This document shows, in pieces, positions 30,901 through 39,251 of a stretch of DNA of 64,000 bases. The notes below the pieces were generated by a model, which saw nothing but the letters and a program-made list of their open reading frames with translations, was not told where the DNA came from and did not search any database. How positions within the stretch are numbered: the first letter of the stretch is position 1; each line of letters begins with the position of its first letter. Source of the stretch: Zeimonas sediminis (GTDB lineage Bacteria; Pseudomonadota; Gammaproteobacteria; Burkholderiales; Burkholderiaceae_E); contig NZ_JAMQYE010000002.1 in NCBI RefSeq assembly GCF_023721795.1, positions 62,001-126,000 on the forward strand, read 5' to 3'. The translations under genes were made by a program, and so were the position numbers.

Positions 30901-32565
30901 TCAACCGCCCTCCGTCCAGCGCCAGTTCGCGAAGCGCTCTCGCAGCTTCAGCTTCCAGAACTTTCCGGTCGAGGTGCGCGGGATCTCGTCGACGAACTCG
31001 AAGGCGTCGGGCAGTTGCCAGCTCGCGAAGCGCCCGCCGAGCAGCGCGCGCAGCGACTCGACCGTGACCTCGGCGCCCGGTTTGCGCACCACGCAGGCCA
31101 GCGGGCGCTCGCCCCATTTCGGGTGCGCGATCGCGATGACCGCCGCCTCGGCCACCCCGGGGTGGGCCATGATCGCGTTCTCCAGGTCGACCGAGCTGAT
31201 CCACTCGCCGCCCGACTTGACCAGATCCTTGGTGCGGTCGGCGATCCGGATGTAGCCGTGCGGATCGATCGCCGCGACGTCGCCGGTGCGCAGCCAGCCG
31301 TCGTCGGTGAACTTGTCCGGGTCCTGCGGCACCTCGTGATACGAGCCGGTGATGTAGGGGCCGCGGACCTGCAGCTCGCCGACGTCCTGGCCGTTCCACT
31401 CGCAGACGCCCTGCTCGCCGACGATCCGCACCTCGACCAGCGGCAGCGGCACGCCGGCGGTGGCCTTGCGGGCGAACCATTCGTCCTCGCCCAGCCTGCC
31501 GCGCAGCTCGGGCTTCTCCAGGAACAGCGAGCCGACCGGCGAGGTCTCGGTCATGCCCCAGCCCTGCGTCACGGTGACGCCGTGCTTCGCGAACTGCCGG
31601 ATCAGCGCCTCGGGCACCGCCGCGCCGCCCACCATGCTGCGCAGGCCGGCCGGCAGCTTCCAGCGCCCCGGGTTCGCCTCGTAGGTCTGGATCAGCGCGA
31701 GCCAGATCGTCGGCACGCCGAGCGCCAGCGTCGGCGGCTCGACCTGCAGCAGGTCGAGCAGGTCGTCGGGGTGCAGGTGCGGGCCCGGGAACACCAGCTT
31801 CGCGCCGACCATCACCGACGCGTACGGAATGCCCCAGGAATTGGCGTGGAACATCGGCGTGACCGGCAGCACCGAGTCGTTGGCCGAGATGTTCACCGCG
31901 TCGGGCAGCGCGCACGACAGCGAGTGCAGCACCGTGGAGCGATGGGAGTAGACGACGCCCTTGGGCTTGCCGGTGGTGCCCGAGGTGTAGCACATCGCCA
32001 CCGGATCGTCCTCGTGGTGGTCGGCGTAGTGGAAATCGGCCGGCGCGTGCGCGAGCAGCTTCTCGTAGTCGTCGACGGCCGGGATGCCCGCGTGCGGATC
32101 GCCGGCGCGCTCGACCACCGGCGCGCCGGAAAAGGGGAACACGATGATCCGCTCGAAGCGATGGTGCGCGGCGAACTTCTCGTAGAGCGGCAGCAGCACG
32201 TCGTCGACGATCAGGAAGCGGTCGTGCGCGTGGTGGGCGATCCAGCCCAGCTCGTCGGGCGCGAGGCGCAGGTTCAGCGTGTGCATCACCCCGCCGGCGG
32301 CCGGGATGCCGAAGTAGGCCTCCAGGTGCGCGTGGTGGTTCCAGCACAGCGTGGCGACCCGGTCGCCCTTGCGCAGCCCGAGCTTCTTCAGCGCCGAGGC
32401 CAGCGCCCGCGCCCGCCGGTGGAAGTCGGCATAGCTGTGGCGCACCAGCGACTTGTCGGGCAGCCGGGAAACGATCTGCTGCGCCGGGAACAGCCTGCCC
32501 GCGTGCTCGAGCAGCCGGTTCAGCGACAGCGGCGCGGGCATCATCGTGCTCTTGACGGAATGCAT
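30901..32565 (-). CDS. Fatty-acyl/methylthiopropionyl-CoA ligase-type AMP-binding enzyme
   Basis: A 554-residue acyl-CoA synthetase (ANL family) that activates a carboxylate with ATP and CoA. The P-loop motif is YTSGTTGKPKGV. VTPMFHANSWGIP and QGWGMTETSPVGS are A4/A5-like motifs, then GWLRTGDVAAID and RIADRTKDLVKSGGEWIS, and the C-terminal catalytic Lys is in PRTSTGKFWKL. The wording is closest to the medium/long-chain FadD3/DmdB-like group; the exact substrate is unknown. A GGAGAGGAG Shine-Dalgarno supports ATG 32565. Confidence 0.9.
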   Translation of the reverse strand: MHSVKSTMMPAPLSLNRLLEHAGRLFPAQQIVSRLPDKSLVRHSYADFHRRARALASALKKLGLRKGDRVATLCWNHHAHLEAYFGIPAAGGVMHTLNLRLAPDELGWIAHHAHDRFLIVDDVLLPLYEKFAAHHRFERIIVFPFSGAPVVERAGDPHAGIPAVDDYEKLLAHAPADFHYADHHEDDPVAMCYTSGTTGKPKGVVYSHRSTVLHSLSCALPDAVNISANDSVLPVTPMFHANSWGIPYASVMVGAKLVFPGPHLHPDDLLDLLQVEPPTLALGVPTIWLALIQTYEANPGRWKLPAGLRSMVGGAAVPEALIRQFAKHGVTVTQGWGMTETSPVGSLFLEKPELRGRLGEDEWFARKATAGVPLPLVEVRIVGEQGVCEWNGQDVGELQVRGPYITGSYHEVPQDPDKFTDDGWLRTGDVAAIDPHGYIRIADRTKDLVKSGGEWISSVDLENAIMAHPGVAEAAVIAIAHPKWGERPLACVVRKPGAEVTVESLRALLGGRFASWQLPDAFEFVDEIPRTSTGKFWKLKLRERFANWRWTEGG

Positions 32566-32656
32566 CGGCAGTCTCCTCTCCTGTCTTCGTTCTTCGGCGG
32601 GGCGCTGCGGCCGGTGGGTCGCCCCGCGGCGGGCCGGTCGGTCGCCGGCACGCCGT

Positions 32657-33955
32657 TCAGTCTCTCAGAAATTCCCCGACCAGGTCGTTCAGGAAGCGCA
32701 TGCCCAGCGCGGTCGGCCGGATCAGCGTCGGATCCGGGTCGAGCAGCCCGCGCTCGGCCGCGCGGGCCAGCTCGCGCGAGATCGCCGACAGCGGCAGGCC
32801 GGTGCGCTCGGCGAACATGGCCGCCGGCACGCCGTCGTAGAGGCGCAGCGCGTTCAGCATGAACTCGAAGGGCAGCTCGGCCCCCGACAGCGTGCGGACG
32901 AGCTCGACCGCTCCCGCCGCGCCGGCCGTACCCACGGCGCCGCCGGTACCCGCATGGCCACCCGCGTCCCGGGCGCCGAGCGGCCCGCCCGATCCGAGCG
33001 CCGCGTCCATGTAGGCGCGCGGATGCCGAAGCCGCGCCTCGCGCACGATCCGGTCGTGGAAGGACAGCTTGCCGTGCGCGCCGGCGCCGATGCCCAGGTA
33101 GTCGCCGAACTGCCAGTAGTTCAGGTTGTGCCGGCAGCGATGGCCGGCGCGCGCGTAGGCCGACACCTCGTAGTGGCCCAGCCCCGCGGCGCCGGTCTCG
33201 TCCTCGATCAGCGCCTGCATGTCGGCGGCCAGGTCGTCGTCGGGCAGCGGCGGCGGATGCCTTGCGAACAGCGTGTTCGGCTCGAGCGTCAGGTGGTAGT
33301 ACGACAGGTGCGGCGGCTCGAAGGCCAGCGCCTCGCGCAGGTCGGCGCGCAGCGCGGCCAGCGTCTGCCCCGGCAGCGCGAACATCAGGTCGACGTTGAA
33401 GGTCTCGAAGGCGCCGGCGGCGGTCTCGATCGCGCGGCGCGCCTGGGCCGAGTCGTGCACGCGGCCCAGCACTGCGAGCGCGTCGTCGGAGAAGCTCTGC
33501 ACGCCGATCGACAGCCGGGTCACGCCGGCCTGCGCATAGCCGCGAAACCGCCCGGCCTCGAAGGTGCCGGGGTTCGCCTCCATCGTGATCTCGGCGCCGG
33601 GCGCCAGCCGCAGCCGCGCGCGGATCGCCGCGAGCAGCCGCTCGATCGACTCGGGCGAGAACAGGCTCGGCGTGCCGCCGCCGATGAACACGGTCTGCAC
33701 GCTGCGCCCCCACACGGACGGCAGCGCGGCCTCCAGGTCGGCGACCAGCGCGTCCACGTAGCGGTCTTCGGGCGGCGCGTCACCGTCGCGGAACTCGTGC
33801 GAGTTGAAGTCGCAGTACGGGCACTTGCGCAGGCACCACGGCAGGTGCACGTACAGGGAGAGCGGCGGCGGCTCGGCCACGCCCGGCCCCCGACCGCCGC
33901 CGACGGGCGACGCGGCCGGGCCGCGCGCGGCGCCGGCAGGCAGGATCGGGATCAT
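32657..33955 (-). CDS. hemW: Radical SAM heme chaperone HemW
   Basis: 432 residues. The radical SAM cluster motif is WCLRKCPYC (CxxxCxxC with adjacent Phe). FIGGGTPSLFSPESI and EANPGTFEAG are typical of HemW, as is SIGVQSFSDDAL. The third-domain GIGAGAHGKL is followed by the HemN C-terminal region. A Gly/Ala-rich insertion of about 35 residues (near 325-355) is unusual and low-complexity. The gene was once named as an oxygen-independent coproporphyrinogen oxidase, but it lacks the HemN N-terminal arm. It is coupled to rdgB (ATGA at 33952-33955). Confidence 0.93.
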   Translation of the reverse strand: MIPILPAGAARGPAASPVGGGRGPGVAEPPPLSLYVHLPWCLRKCPYCDFNSHEFRDGDAPPEDRYVDALVADLEAALPSVWGRSVQTVFIGGGTPSLFSPESIERLLAAIRARLRLAPGAEITMEANPGTFEAGRFRGYAQAGVTRLSIGVQSFSDDALAVLGRVHDSAQARRAIETAAGAFETFNVDLMFALPGQTLAALRADLREALAFEPPHLSYYHLTLEPNTLFARHPPPLPDDDLAADMQALIEDETGAAGLGHYEVSAYARAGHRCRHNLNYWQFGDYLGIGAGAHGKLSFHDRIVREARLRHPRAYMDAALGSGGPLGARDAGGHAGTGGAVGTAGAAGAVELVRTLSGAELPFEFMLNALRLYDGVPAAMFAERTGLPLSAISRELARAAERGLLDPDPTLIRPTALGMRFLNDLVGEFLRD

Positions 33956-34602
33956 CGCCCGGCCCCGGCCAGCCGCGCCTCGCGAAGCCGCTCTGCCAGC
34001 GCGCGCATCGCCTTGCCGCGATGGCTCAGGCGGTTCTTCGTGCCGGCGTCGAGCTCGGCCACCGTGAGGCCCAGTTCGGGCAGCAGGAAATGCGGGTCGT
34101 AGCCGAAGCCGCCGGTGCCGCGCGGCGCATCGATCACCTCGCCGTACCAGCTGCCGTCGGCCACGAGCGGCTGCGGGTCGTCGGGCGAGCGCACCAGCAC
34201 CAGCACGCAGTAGTAGTGGGCGGTCCGGTCTACGGCGCCGCCCGCGGCCAGCGCGGCCAGGTCGGCGACCAGCCGGGCGTTGTTGGCGGCGTCTGCGTCG
34301 CCGGTTTCCCGTCCGCCCCGCATCGCCGCCCAGCGCGCCGACCACACGCCGGGCCGGCCCCCCAGCGCCTCGACGCAGATGCCGGAGTCGTCAGCCAGCG
34401 CCGGCAGGCCGGTGGCGCGGCTCGCGTGGCGCGCCTTGGCCAGCGCGTTCTCGAGGAAGGTGCCGAAGGGCTCCTCGGCCGCGGGCAGGCCGAAGGCCGA
34501 CTGCGGCAGCAGCTCCAGGCCCAGCGGGGCCAGCAGCGCCGAGAACTCGCGCAGCTTGCCGGCGTTGCCCGAGGCGAGGACGACGCGAGACAGTGCCGTC
34601 AC
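33952..34602 (-). CDS. rdgB: XTP/dITP pyrophosphatase RdgB
   Basis: A 216-residue house-cleaning enzyme that hydrolyses dITP and XTP. The N-terminal signature is [27 protein letters not shown] and [15 protein letters not shown] hold the metal ligands, and GFGYDPHFL with the C-terminal [11 protein letters not shown] completes the family. The start is GTG 34602, overlapping the rph stop as GTGA; no ATG fits. Confidence 0.94.
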   Translation of the reverse strand: MTALSRVVLASGNAGKLREFSALLAPLGLELLPQSAFGLPAAEEPFGTFLENALAKARHASRATGLPALADDSGICVEALGGRPGVWSARWAAMRGGRETGDADAANNARLVADLAALAAGGAVDRTAHYYCVLVLVRSPDDPQPLVADGSWYGEVIDAPRGTGGFGYDPHFLLPELGLTVAELDAGTKNRLSHRGKAMRALAERLREARLAGAGR

Positions 34603-35321
34603 GAAGCCAGCGCGGCCTTCTGCAGCGCGACCAGCCGGCCGATTCCGTCGGCCGCCAGTCCGACCAGCCGGTCGAGCTGCGCGCGGCTGAAGGGCTCGCC
34701 CTCGGCCGTGCCCTGCACCTCGACGAAGCCGCCGGCGCCGGTCATCACCACGTTCAGGTCGGTCTCGCAGTTCGAGTCCTCGTCGTAGTCGAGGTCGAGC
34801 ACCGGCACGCCCTGGTAGATGCCGACCGACACCGCCGCCACGTGGTCGCGGATCGGCGAAGCCGGCAAGACGCCTGCCCGCAACAATGCGTCGACCGCAT
34901 CGCGAGCCGCCACCCACGCGCCGGTGATCGACGCGCAGCGCGTGCCGCCGTCGGCCTGGAGCACGTCGCAGTCGAGCGTGATCGTGCGCTCGCCGAGCTT
35001 CTCCATGTCGAACACCGCGCGCAGGCTGCGCCCGATCAGCCGCTGGATCTCCTGGGTGCGGCCGCCCTGCTTGCCGCGGGCGGCCTCGCGGTCGCCGCGG
35101 GTGTGCGTGGCGCGAGGCAGCATGCCGTACTCGGCGGTGACCCAGCCGCGGCCCGCCCCGCGCAGGAAGCCCGGCACCTTGTCCTCGACGCTCGCGGTGC
35201 ACAGCACCTTCGTGTGGCCGAACTCGACCAGCACCGAGCCTTCGGCATAGCGGGTGTAACCGCGGGTGAAGCGGACCTCGCGCAGCGCGTCCAGCGCGCG
35301 CCCGCTCGGGCGGATCGTCAT
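34599..35321 (-). CDS. rph: Ribonuclease PH
   Basis: A 240-residue phosphate-dependent 3' exonuclease that trims tRNA. Motifs are [20 protein letters not shown], the phosphate-binding [36 protein letters not shown], and [18 protein letters not shown], which supplies Mg2+ Asp residues. It is coupled on both sides by 4-base overlaps (with the PP2C gene at 35318-35321 and with rdgB), so the phosphatase and tRNA-processing genes share one transcript. Confidence 0.95.
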   Translation of the reverse strand: MTIRPSGRALDALREVRFTRGYTRYAEGSVLVEFGHTKVLCTASVEDKVPGFLRGAGRGWVTAEYGMLPRATHTRGDREAARGKQGGRTQEIQRLIGRSLRAVFDMEKLGERTITLDCDVLQADGGTRCASITGAWVAARDAVDALLRAGVLPASPIRDHVAAVSVGIYQGVPVLDLDYDEDSNCETDLNVVMTGAGGFVEVQGTAEGEPFSRAQLDRLVGLAADGIGRLVALQKAALAS

Positions 35322-36229
35322 GAACTTCCTCCTGTGCGTGCGATCGCGTCGCGGATCTCGCGGATCGTCCGCTCGATCTCGTCCTCGCTGATCGCGTCCG
35401 GGGCGGCCTCGTCGGGCGGCCCCACCGATATCGTGGTCGTGATCGCGCCGTCGGGCACCAGCGCCGACGACACGCCCTCGCCGGTCTCCTCTTCGCCCTC
35501 CCAGGTCATCGCCAGCGCGGTGGCATTGTCGGCGAGCACGCCGCCGAGCTCGACCGCGCGGCGCACCAGCAGCGGCACGCCGACCAGCACCGAATCCTCG
35601 CCCAGCGCGGCCAGCAGGTCGGCCTCGGCAAGCGGCGCCCAGACGCCGTCGCTGCACAGCAGCAGCGTGTCGCCGGCCGCCAGCGGCAGCGGCCCGCCGA
35701 TCTCGATCGTGGGCTCGAAGGGCGAGCCGAGGCAGTTGAGCACCTTGTTGCGCTCGGGGTGCCGCTCGGCGTCGTCCGGGTGCACCAGGCCCAGGTCGAC
35801 CAGGTTCTGGACCTTGGAGTGGTCGCGAGTGCGCGCCATCACCGCGCCACCGCGCAGCCAGTAGAAGCGCGAGTCGCCGGCGTGCGCCCACCAGGCCTGC
35901 CCCTGCTGCACCACGCAGGCCACGATCGTGGTGCGCGGCGCGTCGGGCAGCCGGTTCGCATGCTGGAAGCGCAGGATCTCGCGGTGGCCGCGGCGCAGCG
36001 CCAGGTCGAGGAAGGCCGCCGGGTCGGCCAGCATCGGCCGGGCCTGCGACTGGAACGCGGCGGCGGCGGCCTGCAAGGCCATCTGCGCCGCGATCTCGCC
36101 GTGCAGGTGCCCGCCCATCCCGTCGGCGACCAGCATCAGCAGGCTGTCGCGGGTGAAGCAGTAGCCCATCCGGTCCTGGTTGACCTGCCGCTCGCCGATC
36201 AGGCTGTCCTGGTAGATCGAGAATCGCAT
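35318..36229 (-). CDS. PP2C-family Ser/Thr protein phosphatase
   Basis: A 303-residue metal-dependent phosphatase. Motifs are QVNQDRMGY (metal Asp), [34 protein letters not shown] and ADNATALAM, the ordered PPM motifs. A C-terminal acidic tail of about 55 residues lies beyond the domain. It lies 24 bases after a Ser/Thr kinase gene, its probable partner for reversible phosphorylation. A similar kinase/phosphatase pair near rph occurs in other Burkholderiales. Confidence 0.92.
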   Translation of the reverse strand: MRFSIYQDSLIGERQVNQDRMGYCFTRDSLLMLVADGMGGHLHGEIAAQMALQAAAAAFQSQARPMLADPAAFLDLALRRGHREILRFQHANRLPDAPRTTIVACVVQQGQAWWAHAGDSRFYWLRGGAVMARTRDHSKVQNLVDLGLVHPDDAERHPERNKVLNCLGSPFEPTIEIGGPLPLAAGDTLLLCSDGVWAPLAEADLLAALGEDSVLVGVPLLVRRAVELGGVLADNATALAMTWEGEEETGEGVSSALVPDGAITTTISVGPPDEAAPDAISEDEIERTIREIRDAIARTGGSS

Positions 36230-36253
36230 GTCGCGCCCCGCGGCCCCCGGTCG

Positions 36254-37228
36254 TCAGCCGGCCTGCGGCGCGTCGACGCGCGAGTCGAGCCAGCGGCCGA
36301 TCGTCGTGGCCCGCTGCTGGCCGCCGTCGTCGCCGACCGCCGCGATCGCCCGCAGCGCGCGCTGCAGCGCGAACACGCTCTGCGGCCGCTCGAGCGGATT
36401 GAGCTTCAGGCACCAGCCGACCAGGTCGAGCAGCGGCCGCGAGTAGGCGTCGGCCAGCGAGTCGAGCGTGGCCGGCAGCCGGTCGTCGAGCTCGCGCTGG
36501 TCCGCCTGCTGCGGCGGCTGGCCGAGCATGCAGCCGAGCATGCTGGCGCCCAGCCCGTAGACGTCGGTCCAGGGGCCGAGTTGCTGGGTGCGCCGGTAGA
36601 GCTCCGGCGCGGCGAAGCCCGGCGTGTACATGGGGAACAGCCGCTGCGGCTCGGCATCGAGCGCGCGGCGAGCGGCGCCGAAGTCGAGCAACAGCGGCGT
36701 GCCGTCGACCCGCAGGTAGATGTTCGCCGGCTTCAGGTCCAGGTGCAGCAGCCGGTTGGCGTGGACCTCGCGCAGCCCGTTCATCGCCAGGTTGAACACG
36801 CGCACGATGTGCCGCTCGGCCATGACCTCGCGGCCGTGGCGGCGCCGGTGCCTGAGAACGACCTCCTGCAGGCTGCGGCCGCGCTCCCAGTCCATCACCA
36901 TGTAGACGGTGTCGAAGGCGCGGAAGAAGTTGACCACCCGCACCACGTTCGGGTGGAAGATCCTTGCGAGCGCCCGCCCCTCCTCGAAGAAGCAGCGCAG
37001 GCCGTTGCGGAAGGTGTTCAGGTTCTGCTCGGGGATCGCCGGCGCGAGCTGGCCCGCCGCGCGCTTGACCAGCGTGCTCGGCAGGTACTCCTTGATCGCG
37101 TACTTCTCGCCGGATTCGTCCTCGGCCAGGTACACGATCGAGAAGCCGCCGCTGGCGATCTTCCTTACAATACGGTACCCGCCGACTTCGATCCCGTCGG
37201 GAAGTGGAGCGTTGTTCTGGTTCCCCAT
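36254..37228 (-). CDS. Hanks-type Ser/Thr protein kinase
   Basis: A 324-residue soluble kinase. The Gly loop is [13 protein letters not shown], the ATP Lys is in YAIKEYLP, and the hinge is [11 protein letters not shown]. The catalytic loop [11 protein letters not shown] has HLD in place of HRD, DFGAARR is the metal loop, and APE lies in [10 protein letters not shown]. There is no transmembrane segment or PASTA domain. It is the first gene of the kinase-PP2C-rph-rdgB-hemW transcript and has a TAGAAT box 7 bases before its ATG. Confidence 0.92.
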   Translation of the reverse strand: MGNQNNAPLPDGIEVGGYRIVRKIASGGFSIVYLAEDESGEKYAIKEYLPSTLVKRAAGQLAPAIPEQNLNTFRNGLRCFFEEGRALARIFHPNVVRVVNFFRAFDTVYMVMDWERGRSLQEVVLRHRRRHGREVMAERHIVRVFNLAMNGLREVHANRLLHLDLKPANIYLRVDGTPLLLDFGAARRALDAEPQRLFPMYTPGFAAPELYRRTQQLGPWTDVYGLGASMLGCMLGQPPQQADQRELDDRLPATLDSLADAYSRPLLDLVGWCLKLNPLERPQSVFALQRALRAIAAVGDDGGQQRATTIGRWLDSRVDAPQAG

Positions 37229-37235
37229 TGCCGGG

Positions 37236-37241
37236 ATTCTA
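37236..37241 (-). promoter_or_regulatory. -10 box of the kinase operon, leaderless spacing
   Basis: TAGAAT on the minus strand, 7 bases before the kinase ATG at 37228. No convincing -35. The yicC gene starts on the opposite strand about 70 bases away. Confidence 0.4.
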
Positions 37242-37307
37242 AGGTCTCACCGTCGCCCCGATCCGAACTTGAACAAGCGAACCGCCGAACGGCGCCCTTT
37301 GCAGAGC

Positions 37308-38207
37308 ATGACCGGCTTCGCGCTGGCCTCCCGCGACACGCCGGCCGGCCAGGTCGCGGTCGAGCTGCGCAGCGTCAATTCCCGCTTCCTCGACCTGTCG
37401 TTGCGGATTCCCGACGAACTCCGGATCGCCGAGCCCGCGCTGCGCGAGCTGATCGCCGGCACCGTGCAGCGCGGCAAGCTCGAGTGCCGGGTGTCGCTTC
37501 GCGCGGCCTCGGCCGGCGAGGCACCGGTCGCGATCGACCGGGCTGCGCTGCAGCGGCTGGCGGCGCTCGACGCCGCGGTGCGCGGCGCGCTGCCCGGCGC
37601 CGCCCCGCTGTCGGTCGGCGAGGCGCTTCGCTGGCCCGGCGTGATCGCCGAGCAGGCCAGCGCCGAGTCGCTGCTGCCGGCCATCCTCGACGCCGCGCGC
37701 GAGGCGCTGGCCGATTTCGTGGCCACCCGCGCCCGCGAAGGCGCCCGGCTGGCCGAGCTGATCCTGGAGCGCGCCGAGCGGATCGACGCGATCGCCGCGC
37801 AGGTGGCGGCCCGCGCGCCCGAGTTGCTGGCCGCCCACGAGGCGCGGCTGGTCGAGCGGCTGCGCGCTGCGCTGGAGCGGCTGGCGGCCGGCGCCGACGA
37901 AGGGTCGCCAGCGGCGATTCCGCTGGACGAGACCATGGCCCGGGTCCGCCAGGAGGTCACGCTGCACGGCATGCGGATCGACGTCGACGAGGAGATCGGC
38001 CGTCTGCGCGCGCACGTGGCCGAGCTGCGCCGCGTCCTTTCCGGACCGGGCCCGGTCGGCAAGCGGATGGACTTCCTGTTGCAGGAGTTCAACCGCGAAG
38101 CCAACACGATCGGCTCGAAGGCCGCCGCGCTGGAGATGACCAACGCCTCGATCGACCTGAAGCTGCTGGTCGAACAGATCCGGGAACAGACCCAGAACAT
38201 CGAATGA
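37308..38207 (+). CDS. yicC: YicC family endoribonuclease-like protein
   Basis: 299 residues. The N-terminal signature is SMTGFALASRDTPAGQ, ELRSVNSRFLDLSLR follows, and the C-terminal DUF1732 region has RMDFLLQEFNREANTIGSKA, the most conserved stretch. E. coli YicC promotes decay of the small RNA RyhB. An in-frame TTG at 37299 would give MQSMTGFA, closer to the usual MxxSMTGFA start; ATG 37308 is the conservative choice. It begins a run with gmk, rpoZ and spoT. Confidence 0.9.
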   Translation: MTGFALASRDTPAGQVAVELRSVNSRFLDLSLRIPDELRIAEPALRELIAGTVQRGKLECRVSLRAASAGEAPVAIDRAALQRLAALDAAVRGALPGAAPLSVGEALRWPGVIAEQASAESLLPAILDAAREALADFVATRAREGARLAELILERAERIDAIAAQVAARAPELLAAHEARLVERLRAALERLAAGADEGSPAAIPLDETMARVRQEVTLHGMRIDVDEEIGRLRAHVAELRRVLSGPGPVGKRMDFLLQEFNREANTIGSKAAALEMTNASIDLKLLVEQIREQTQNIE

Positions 38208-38220
38208 GCCCGATCGTCGA

Positions 38221-38913
38221 ATGAACCCTGGCGCCCAGCACTCCCCGCTCGCCCACCCGGCCGGCGAAGCCGAGCCCGGCCGCCCTCACCCGGTGCGCGC
38301 CGGCAGCCTGTTCGTGGTCGCCGCGCCGTCGGGCGCGGGCAAGACCTCGCTGGTGCGCGCCCTGCTCGACCGCGAGCCGCGCATGCAGCTGTCGGTGTCC
38401 TTCACCACCCGCGCGCCGCGGCCCGGCGAGATCGACGGCCGCGACTACTTCTTCGTGGACCGGGCGGGCTTCGAGCAGCGCCGCGACGAAGGCGAGTTCC
38501 TGGAATGGGCCGAGGTGCACGGCAACCTGTACGCCACCTCGCGCCGCTGGATCGAGGAACGGATGGCCGCGGGCGTCGACATCGTGCTCGAGATCGACTG
38601 GCAGGGCGCGACGCAGGTGCAGCGGATCTACCCGGACGCGGTCGGCGTGTTCATCGCGCCGCCGTCGGTCCAGGCGCTGCGCGAACGGCTGGTCGCGCGC
38701 GGCCAGGACAGCATCGAGGTGATCGAGCAGCGGGTGGCCGCAGCCGAAGCCGAATTGAGGCAGGCGCACCGCTTCCAATATGTTATTATCAATCAAGACT
38801 TTACGCGCGCACTCGACGAGCTCGCCACGATCGTCGAATCGGCGCGGTTGCGCTTCGCGCAGCAGAAGGCCCGGCACCCCGAGACCTTCTGCGCGCTGGG
38901 CATCCGCGGCTAG
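38221..38913 (+). CDS. gmk: Guanylate kinase
   Basis: A 230-residue enzyme that phosphorylates GMP to GDP. An N-terminal extension of about 27 residues precedes the P-loop PSGAGKTS (36-43). SVSFTTRAPRPGEIDGRDYFF is the GMP-binding signature region, and VLEIDWQGATQV follows. Linkage with rpoZ and spoT is common in proteobacteria and ties GMP kinase to ppGpp metabolism, since ppGpp inhibits Gmk in many species. Confidence 0.95.
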   Translation: MNPGAQHSPLAHPAGEAEPGRPHPVRAGSLFVVAAPSGAGKTSLVRALLDREPRMQLSVSFTTRAPRPGEIDGRDYFFVDRAGFEQRRDEGEFLEWAEVHGNLYATSRRWIEERMAAGVDIVLEIDWQGATQVQRIYPDAVGVFIAPPSVQALRERLVARGQDSIEVIEQRVAAAEAELRQAHRFQYVIINQDFTRALDELATIVESARLRFAQQKARHPETFCALGIRG

Positions 38914-38968
38914 TCCGGGCGCAGCGAAAAAGACCTCCGAACGCGACAGACCCACCAGGTAGAAAGCC

Positions 38969-39172
38969 ATGGCCCGCATCACCGTCGAAGATTGCCTGAA
39001 GAAGATCCCGAACCGCTTCGAGCTCACGCTGGCCGCCACCTATCGCGCGCGCATGCTGGCCCAGGGCCACACGCCCAAGGTCGACAGCAAGGACAAGCCC
39101 ACCGTGACCGCGCTGCGCGAGATCGCCGCCGGCCAGGTCGGCAGCGAGATGCTCAGGCGCGTCCCGACCTGA
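38969..39172 (+). CDS. rpoZ: RNA polymerase omega subunit
   Basis: A 67-residue assembly factor of RNA polymerase. The conserved start is [19 protein letters not shown], and [16 protein letters not shown] ends the helical core. An AGGTAGA Shine-Dalgarno precedes the ATG. In proteobacteria omega forms part of one ppGpp site on RNA polymerase, and it lies 79 bases upstream of spoT. Confidence 0.96.
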   Translation: MARITVEDCLKKIPNRFELTLAATYRARMLAQGHTPKVDSKDKPTVTALREIAAGQVGSEMLRRVPT

Positions 39173-39251
39173 GCGAGCGCCCCCCGGCCGCTTCCCGCCA
39201 CCCGCCCTCCCGCCGCAACGCACGGCCATCACCGCAAGGCGCGAAGCGGTC

